Source: Alteriqipengyuania abyssalis (lineage in GTDB: Bacteria; Pseudomonadota; Alphaproteobacteria; Sphingomonadales; Sphingomonadaceae). Taken from it: DNA of 64,000 bases. Of the stretch, positions 58,932-64,000 are shown piece after piece. Each line of letters starts with the position of its first letter. The first letter of the stretch is position 1. The stretch lies in assembly GCF_019857185.1 (NCBI RefSeq), contig NZ_JAHWXP010000003.1, positions 463,501 to 527,500 of the forward strand. The letters run 5' to 3'. The notes under the pieces are model-generated. The model made no database searches, had not been told where the DNA came from, and was given only the letters and a program-made list of their open reading frames with translations. Made by a program: the position numbers and the translations under genes.

Positions 58932-60607
58932 GCGGCGCGCGCCTGCGGGGCGGCGGCAATGACCGCCGCGTGCAGCTTCGCCGCATCGGCCATCGGCAGC
59001 GCGAGGAAGCGCGCGTGCATCGCCTGCGCCAGCTCGCCCGCCTCGGGCGCAGTGCGCGCGGAGATGTCGACCACCAGCGCATCGATCCCGCGCGCAGCGA
59101 TCGCTCTCGCAGCATCCAGCGCGTCGGCCTTGGCCTGCGGGCGTCCGCCCTTGCCCTCGGCGTCGATATTGGCGCGCCCGTCGGTCAGGATCACCAGATG
59201 CGCGGTCTTGCCCCGCGCCTGCACCGCCTCGGCCAGCTGGTGCCCCGCCTGCAGCCCCAGCGCGAGCGGCGTTCCGCCCCCGCCCGGCATCGCGGAGAGC
59301 ACGCGGCGGGCGCGGGTGAGAGAGCGGGTGGGCGGCAGCAGCAGCTCCGCACCCGTCCCCCGGAAAGCGACCAGCGCAACCTCGCTGCGCGTGACATAGG
59401 CCTGCGCGAGCATCAGCTCGACCGCGCCCTTGGCCTCCGCCAGCCGCGCCGCCGCCGCCGAGCCCGAGGCATCGACGCAGAAGATCGTGACGCGCCCGCT
59501 GCGCTCTTCATAACGGCGCACGCGGATATCGGAGCTGCGAATGATCAGGCGGTCGTTGGCGGCTTCGTATTCGCGCCGCCGCAATTGCTGCCACGGCACC
59601 GCCGCGCGCAGAGTATCGACCAGCGCCAGCCGCGCCCCGCCGCGCGGGCTGCCGGGCCGGGCAGAGAGCGGCTTGCCGCGCAGGCCGGAGATACGCTTCC
59701 TGCCCCCGCCGCTGCCGCTGCTGCGCCGCGCCTTGCCCTCTGCGAGACGGGCCAGCAGATCGGGCGGAATGCTCGCCAGCGCGGCGTCGAGCACGACGTC
59801 GTCCAGCGGGGTGTCTCCGGGATCGGATGCCGCGTCGCGTTCGCCCGCATCGGTGTCGTCGGGCGGTGGGGTGGGCTCCTCCTCGGGCTGCTTGGGCATC
59901 TCGGGCAGCCGGGTCGCGCGCGGGCCAAGCACCAGCCGCGCGGCGGTGGCGATGTCGTCCTCGCTCACCGCCCCGCGCCCCTCCAGCGCAGCATGGGCGC
60001 GCGCGGCAGCGTTCGCGAAATTGAGCGCGCGGATCGACTCGACGCCCAGCGCGGCGGCCGTTGCGGCGAGCGCGTGCAGCGCTTCTTCGTCCAGCGGCGC
60101 GACATTGGCGGGGTCGGCACTGCGCAGCGCGCCCTCCGCCAGCCCTGCGCTGGTCAGGTCGCAGTGGAAGGCGATCCGCTCCAGCAGCGCGGCGGGCGGT
60201 CCTTCGTCCTCGATTCCATCGTCGAGCAGCACCAGGCCGAACCGCGCATCGCCATCCAGCGCCTGCGCCAGCCGCCCCGCGACCGCGTGGTCGAGCCGTT
60301 CGGCCAGCGGCACCACCAGCACCCCGCCCGCGATCTCTTCCAGCAGGCCGCGCGCCCGCACCGTGCGCCCGCTCGCAAGGCTGGCGGCGAGGTCGACCCC
60401 GCCCAGCAGCCGCTCGTCATCGACATGCGCGGGCATCCGCCGCACCGCCACGCCGGTATCGCGCAGCATCTCCAGCAACGCCTCGCGCGCAGGACCGCTG
60501 CCGCGCAGGCTGAGCCCGCCGAGCTGGGCCGGAGCGGCCAGAAACAGCGAGAGAGCGAGGCACGCATCGCGAGCCGGGTCGGGCGGTGCGGGCTCTGCCC
60601 GGCTCAC
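58928..60607 (-). CDS. bchD: Mg-chelatase subunit BchD
   Basis: Platform subunit of Mg-chelatase that binds BchI hexamers. The 559-aa protein has a degenerate AAA+ domain without a Walker A motif, then an acidic proline-rich linker (PKQPEEEPTPPPDDTDAGERD) and a C-terminal von Willebrand A domain with the MIDAS sequence VDASGSAAAARL and LVILTDGRANI. It begins with GTG at 60607, overlapping the bchI stop (GTGA). It is followed by bchO with ATGA. Confidence 0.96.
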   Translation of the reverse strand: MSRAEPAPPDPARDACLALSLFLAAPAQLGGLSLRGSGPAREALLEMLRDTGVAVRRMPAHVDDERLLGGVDLAASLASGRTVRARGLLEEIAGGVLVVPLAERLDHAVAGRLAQALDGDARFGLVLLDDGIEDEGPPAALLERIAFHCDLTSAGLAEGALRSADPANVAPLDEEALHALAATAAALGVESIRALNFANAAARAHAALEGRGAVSEDDIATAARLVLGPRATRLPEMPKQPEEEPTPPPDDTDAGERDAASDPGDTPLDDVVLDAALASIPPDLLARLAEGKARRSSGSGGGRKRISGLRGKPLSARPGSPRGGARLALVDTLRAAVPWQQLRRREYEAANDRLIIRSSDIRVRRYEERSGRVTIFCVDASGSAAAARLAEAKGAVELMLAQAYVTRSEVALVAFRGTGAELLLPPTRSLTRARRVLSAMPGGGGTPLALGLQAGHQLAEAVQARGKTAHLVILTDGRANIDAEGKGGRPQAKADALDAARAIAARGIDALVVDISARTAPEAGELAQAMHARFLALPMADAAKLHAAVIAAAPQARAA

Positions 60608-61605
60608 GCAAACACTTCGTCGAGCGCACGCTCGATCCGCGCGGTCGAGCCGGTCTCGTCGAGTACGTCGCGCCGCAAGCGGTGCCGCAATGCCGAGGGG
60701 GCGACCGCGACCAGATGCGCCTGGCCGACCGTCTTGGCGCCTTCCAGCGCGGCCAGCGCCTTGGCCGCGCGCATCAGGGTCAGCTCGCCGCGCAGGCCAT
60801 CCGCGCCCACCGCCATGCACAGCTCGGCGGCCTTATGCAGCACCGCGTCGGGAATGGTCACCGAGGCGAGCCTTTTGCGCCCCCGGTCCACCCGGCGCAG
60901 CACCTTGGCGTCTTCGTCCGCCCAGTCATCCGCAAAGCCTTGGGAATCGGCCTCCTGCGCCGCACACCGCCGCATGATCTCGACGCGGGATTCGATGTCG
61001 CCCGGCGTGCGCACTTCCACCGACAGGCCGAACCGGTCGAGCAATTGCGGGCGCAGCTCGCCCTCTTCCGGGTTACCGCTGCCGATCAGCACGAACTTGG
61101 CCGGGTGGCGGACCGACAGCCCCTCACGCTCGACCACGTTCTCGCCCGAGGCGGCGACATCCAGCAGCAGGTCGACCAGATGGTCCTCGAGCAGGTTGAT
61201 CTCGTCGATATAGAGAAAACCGCGATGCGCCTTGGCGAGCAGCCCGGGCTCGAACGCCTTTTCGCCGCTGCGCAGCGCGCGCTCCAGATCGAGTGCGCCC
61301 AGCACGCGGTCTTCGGTCGCGCCCAGCGGCAGGTCGACGAAGGGCACGGGGCGCTTGCGCAGCGGGCCGGTCCCGCACACGTCGGGGTAGCGCGCCTGAT
61401 CATCCTTCGAACAGCCGTAGGGGCAATCCTGAATCGCGCTGATCGGAGGGAGCAGGCTGGCGAGCGCGCGCGCAGCGGTGGACTTGCCCGTCCCCCGGTC
61501 GCCGAACACCATCACCCCGCCGATCGCAGGATCGACCGCGGCGATCAGCAGCGCCTGCTTCATCTCGTCCTGACCGACGATCGCTGAAAACGGGAAACGC
61601 GCCAT
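60604..61605 (-). CDS. bchI: Mg-chelatase AAA+ subunit BchI
   Basis: ATPase subunit of Mg-chelatase. The 333-aa product has FPFSAIVGQDEMKQALLIAAVDP, Walker A GDRGTGKSTAARAL, the conserved insert CPYGCSKDDQARYPDVCGTG with its cysteines, Walker B GFLYIDEINLLEDHLVDLLLD and the arginine-finger area RFGLSVEVRTPGDIESRVEIM. The start at 61605 gives the usual family N-terminus; ATG 61653 is an alternative. No PpsR palindrome was seen in the 140-base spacer upstream. Confidence 0.97.
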   Translation of the reverse strand: MARFPFSAIVGQDEMKQALLIAAVDPAIGGVMVFGDRGTGKSTAARALASLLPPISAIQDCPYGCSKDDQARYPDVCGTGPLRKRPVPFVDLPLGATEDRVLGALDLERALRSGEKAFEPGLLAKAHRGFLYIDEINLLEDHLVDLLLDVAASGENVVEREGLSVRHPAKFVLIGSGNPEEGELRPQLLDRFGLSVEVRTPGDIESRVEIMRRCAAQEADSQGFADDWADEDAKVLRRVDRGRKRLASVTIPDAVLHKAAELCMAVGADGLRGELTLMRAAKALAALEGAKTVGQAHLVAVAPSALRHRLRRDVLDETGSTARIERALDEVFA

Positions 61606-61745
61606 CTGGACAGCAGAGTGTCGTAGCGGGAGGGCGCTGGCAAGGGCATTCATCCCCATTCCGCCCCCCATTCCTCCATTGTACGGCGCGCCCGCGCTGC
61701 TAGGGAAAGGTGGCAGACTGCAACCAATATGGGAGAGAGAAACCA

Positions 61746-62126
61746 GTGTTCAGCCACGTCATGCTCGGCGCCGAAGATATCGAGGCGTCCAAGACCTTCT
61801 ACGATGCGTGCTTCAAGGCGCTCGGCGGGCGCGAGGGCTCGGTCGATCCCAAGGGCCGGGTGATCTACATGCACAATGGCGGCATCTTCCTGATCACCAA
61901 GCCGATCGACGGCCAGCCCGCGAGTTGCGGCAATGGCTCGACCATCGGCTTCGCCGCGACCAGCGAGGAACAGGCCAATGCATGGCACGAGGCTGGCCTC
62001 GCCCATGGTGGCACCGCGATCGAAGACCCGCCGGGCCTGCGCGAAGGCGCCGGGATGAAGCTGTATCTCGCCTATCTGCGCGATCCCGCGGGCAACAAGA
62101 TCTGCGCGATGTATCGCCCGAGCTGA
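61746..62126 (+). CDS. VOC (glyoxalase/bleomycin-resistance) family protein
   Basis: A 126-aa protein with two beta-alpha-beta-beta-beta VOC modules: FSHVMLGAEDIEASKTFYDACFKALGG at the start and GLREGAGMKLYLAYLRDPAGNKICAMYRP at the end. The GTG at 61746 is preferred because GGGAGAGAG lies just upstream. Such proteins bind a metal and act on small molecules, but the substrate is unknown. It borders the PGC and diverges from bchI. Confidence 0.88.
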   Translation: MFSHVMLGAEDIEASKTFYDACFKALGGREGSVDPKGRVIYMHNGGIFLITKPIDGQPASCGNGSTIGFAATSEEQANAWHEAGLAHGGTAIEDPPGLREGAGMKLYLAYLRDPAGNKICAMYRPS

Positions 62127-62136
62127 TGCAGCCTGA

Positions 62137-62250
62137 CTCCTCCCCTTTGAGGGGGAGGGTGGGAGGGGGTGTACAGCGTTCGTGGCTTTGGGCGGCACAA
62201 ACCACCAATGCCGAACCCCCACCCCCTGCACCTCCCCAGGGGAGGGGAGA
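62137..62250. repeat. GC-rich complex palindromic intergenic repeat (family A, copy 2)
   Basis: It has the same block order as 5336-5430: CTCCTCCCC...GAGGGGGAGG, then GGGAGGGGGTG, a 50-nt spacer, then AACCCCCACCCCC, then CCTCCCCAGGGGAGGGGAG. It lies between the convergent VOC and metW genes and fills the whole spacer, so it probably serves as their terminator. Confidence 0.75.
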
Positions 62251-62259
62251 AATGCGGGC

Positions 62260-62862
62260 CTAACCGCGCCCGATCAGGAACAGGGCGAATTCGGCGCGCA
62301 GGTTTGCGCCGAATTCGCCGATCTCGCGACCCTTCGCGAAGTACCAGCTGCGCTCGATCCGGGCGCCACGGTCGCTCACCAGTTCCTTGAAATCGACCAC
62401 CGTCAGATTGCGGATATTGCCGGTCGCGTGCCAGCTTTCGGGCAGCGCGGGCGTCACCGGCATGCGCCCGCCCAGCCCCAGCGCGACCCGCATCCGCCAG
62501 TGCGCGAAGTTGGGGAAGCTGACGAAGGCGGATCGGCCCACGCGCAGCAGTGCGTCGATCACCTCGGCAGGCCGGTCGACCATCTGGATCGTCTGGCCGA
62601 GAATCGCGTAATCGAACGCGTCGTCCGGGTAATGCACCAGATCGGCCTCGGCATCGCCCTGCACCACGGAAAGCCCGCGCGACACGCAGGTCGCCACACG
62701 TTCGGGGTCGATCTCCAGACCGCGTGCGTCGATTCCCTTGTGCTCCGCCAGCGCGGCGAGCAGCGTGCCCTCTCCGCAGCCGATATCGAGCACGCGCGAT
62801 CCGTCAGGGATCGTCCCGGCAATCGCCGCAAGATCGGGGCGCAGATCAGGAAGCGTGCTCAT
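62260..62862 (-). CDS. metW: methionine biosynthesis protein MetW
   Basis: A 200-aa methyltransferase-fold protein that acts with MetX in homoserine acylation in many bacteria. It has SRVLDIGCGEGTLLAALAEHKGIDARGLEID, VVQGDAEADLVHYPDDAFDYAILGQTIQMVDRPAEVIDALLRVG and FPNFAHWRMRVALGLGGRMPVTPALP.SWHATGNIRNLTVVDF-type segments, all MetW marks. Its start overlaps the GNAT gene stop (ATGA). It is the third gene of a metX-GNAT-metW unit. Confidence 0.95.
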   Translation of the reverse strand: MSTLPDLRPDLAAIAGTIPDGSRVLDIGCGEGTLLAALAEHKGIDARGLEIDPERVATCVSRGLSVVQGDAEADLVHYPDDAFDYAILGQTIQMVDRPAEVIDALLRVGRSAFVSFPNFAHWRMRVALGLGGRMPVTPALPESWHATGNIRNLTVVDFKELVSDRGARIERSWYFAKGREIGEFGANLRAEFALFLIGRG

Positions 62863-63281
62863 GCGTAAATGTCCGGAAAATGGCGCTGCATGAAAAGGCT
62901 CGGGTCGGGAAGAGACTGCCAGCCGAGGCTTTCGTACAAACCGTGCGCATCGCGTGTCGCCAGCATCCAGCGGCGCAACCCCTGCAACTCTGTATGCTCC
63001 TGCAGATAGCCGACCATCGCCTTGGCCAGCCCTTTGCCTCCATGCCCGTCGAGCACATAGACATCCGCGAGATAGGCGAAGGTCGTCCGGTCGGTAATCA
63101 CCCGGGCCATGCCAACCTGCGCACCGCCATGCAGTGCAGACACGCACAGGCTGTTGGCCAGCGCGCGCTCGACCGTTTCGAGCGGGATGCCCGGCGACCA
63201 GTAGCTTTGCGTCAGAAAAGCGTGCGCGGACCGGGCATCGGCCCCCTCGCGCAGCTCGTACCCTTCAGGGAGTTCGGTCAC
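62859..63281 (-). CDS. GNAT-family N-acetyltransferase
   Basis: A 140-aa acetyltransferase with the acetyl-CoA loop LDGHGGKGLAKAMVGYL and the late motif ATRDAHGLYESLGWQ. The start YWSPGIPLETVERAL and AYLADVYVLD are typical of a GNAT subgroup close to many metabolic operons. It is embedded between metX and metW with ATGA overlaps on both sides, which is unusual for the metX-metW pair. The substrate is unknown. Confidence 0.88.
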   Translation of the reverse strand: MTELPEGYELREGADARSAHAFLTQSYWSPGIPLETVERALANSLCVSALHGGAQVGMARVITDRTTFAYLADVYVLDGHGGKGLAKAMVGYLQEHTELQGLRRWMLATRDAHGLYESLGWQSLPDPSLFMQRHFPDIYA

Positions 63282-64000
63282 GACACGAACCCCTGCACGA
63301 CCTCGTCTAGCCCCGGCGTATCGAGCAGGAACCCGTCATGGCCATAAGGCGATGACAGCTCGACGAAGCTGACCGGCGCGCCCGCCGCGTTCAGCGCGCG
63401 CACGATGTGGCGGCTTTCCTCCGTGGTGTAGAGCCAGTCGGTATCGAAACTGACGATGCAGAACCGCGAAGAGGTGTGCGCAAAGGCATCGGCCAGCCGC
63501 CCGCCGTGTGTTTCCGCCAGATCGAAATAGTCGATCGCGCGGGTGATATAGAGGTAGGAATTGGCGTCGAAGCGTCGGGTGAAGCCGCTGCCCTGATACC
63601 GCAGGTAGGATTCGACCTGGAAATCCGCCTCGAACCCGAAGGACTTGGCACCATCGCTGCCATCGGGTCGCTGTTGCAGCCGTCGCCCGAACTTCTCGGT
63701 CAGCCCGGCTTCGGACAGATAGGTGATGTGCGCCGCCATTCGCGCCACCGCGAGGCCTGCATCGGGATGCGCGCCATCGTAGTACGCGCCCCCGTTCCAG
63801 TTGGCATCGGCCATGATCGCCTGCCGCCCGACTTCGTGGAAGGCGATGTTCTGCGCGGACTGGCGCGCGGCGCTGGCCAGCACCAGCACGCGCTCCGCGC
63901 GCCCCGGAAAATCGGACGCAAAGGCCATCGCCTGCATCCCGCCCATCGACCCGCCAACCGCCGCGTGGACCTTGTCGATTTCGAGCACGTCGAGCAGGCC
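63278..64000 (-). CDS. metX: homoserine O-acetyl/succinyltransferase MetX (5' part outside the window)
   Basis: Only the C-terminal 240 residues or so are in the window; the gene continues past base 64000. The alpha/beta hydrolase core is clear: nucleophile serine in AAVGGSMGGMQAMAFASDFPGRAERVLVLAS, the aspartate region FCIVSFDTDWLYTTEES, and the histidine in LSSPYGHDGFLLD. FGFEADFQVESYLRYQGSGFTRRFDANSYLYITRAIDYFDL is typical of MetX. Whether acetyl- or succinyl-CoA is used cannot be told from this part. Its stop overlaps the GNAT start. Confidence 0.94.
   Translation of the reverse strand, partial: GLLDVLEIDKVHAAVGGSMGGMQAMAFASDFPGRAERVLVLASAARQSAQNIAFHEVGRQAIMADANWNGGAYYDGAHPDAGLAVARMAAHITYLSEAGLTEKFGRRLQQRPDGSDGAKSFGFEADFQVESYLRYQGSGFTRRFDANSYLYITRAIDYFDLAETHGGRLADAFAHTSSRFCIVSFDTDWLYTTEESRHIVRALNAAGAPVSFVELSSPYGHDGFLLDTPGLDEVVQGFVS

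Noticed and set aside
61606-61745. Possible PpsR site upstream of bchI (GGACA...TGTCG)
   Set aside because: The half sites face outward with a short spacer and do not fit TGT-N12-ACA.

Overview
The window is a GC-rich alphaproteobacterial chromosome segment that carries a complete photosynthesis gene cluster (PGC) of an aerobic anoxygenic phototroph. The aerobic cyclase AcsF without BchE, LH1-only antenna genes (pufBA, no puc), CrtC/CrtD/CrtF carotenoid genes, PpaA/PpsR control and the flanking gene content all suggest Sphingomonadales, most likely Erythrobacteraceae (Erythrobacter/Porphyrobacter type). That placement is an inference from gene content; no database comparison was possible.

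Layout. 1-24.5 kb holds ordinary chromosomal genes: the end of a symporter, tRNA-Lys, folK, an N-carbamoylputrescine amidase, SIMPL and methyltransferase-like exported proteins, msrA, a SlyD-type isomerase, an rsmB-like gene, a short SDHAF4-like gene, a run (mrp - molybdenum hydroxylase large subunit - hemH - P450) on the minus strand, hflK-hflC-degP on the plus strand, a PBP1A, msrB, a GST, an aldehyde dehydrogenase, a DUF3422 protein and a lipid-anchored cytochrome c. 24.6-61.6 kb is the PGC. On the minus strand from 39.9 down to 24.6 kb runs one tightly packed unit, bchF-N-B-H-L-M-lhaA-puhA-B-C-orf96-acsF-puhE-hemA, where almost every stop overlaps the next start. From 40.1 to 46.7 kb on the plus strand come ppaA-ppsR, then bchG-orf428(PucC family)-bchP-tspO-orf89. 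From 54.2 down to 46.8 kb on the minus strand lies bchC-X-Y-Z-pufB-A-L-M. crtF (minus) and crtD-crtC (plus) diverge at 55.4 kb, and bchI-D-O run on the minus strand from 61.6 to 58.0 kb. 61.7-64 kb returns to housekeeping: a VOC protein, metW, a GNAT acetyltransferase and the 3' part of metX.

Function. hemA supplies 5-aminolevulinate. BchI/D/H insert Mg, BchM methylates, AcsF closes ring E with oxygen, BchLNB reduces ring D, BchF hydrates the vinyl group, BchXYZ reduces ring B, BchC oxidises the hydroxyethyl group, and BchG/BchP add and reduce the tail. CrtC/D/F make acyclic methoxylated carotenoids; the early carotenoid genes (crtE, crtB, crtI) are not in the window. PufLM/PuhA form the reaction centre and PufBA the LH1 antenna. 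LhaA, PuhB, PuhC and PuhE assist assembly. PpsR-type operators (TGTCA-N8-TGACA or close variants) occur at three promoter regions (bchF/ppaA, bchG, bchC) and a related palindrome lies between crtF and crtD.

Noteworthy: a palindromic repeat translated in frame inside bchB, a PpsR with a single cysteine, a crtC that has no normal start codon outside crtD, three complex GC-rich palindromic repeats all placed between convergent gene ends, folK running into tRNA-Lys, and small uncharacterised PGC genes (orf96, orf89, orf49). No stretch longer than 300 bases is gene-free. I saw no CRISPR array, insertion sequence, integrase or rRNA.
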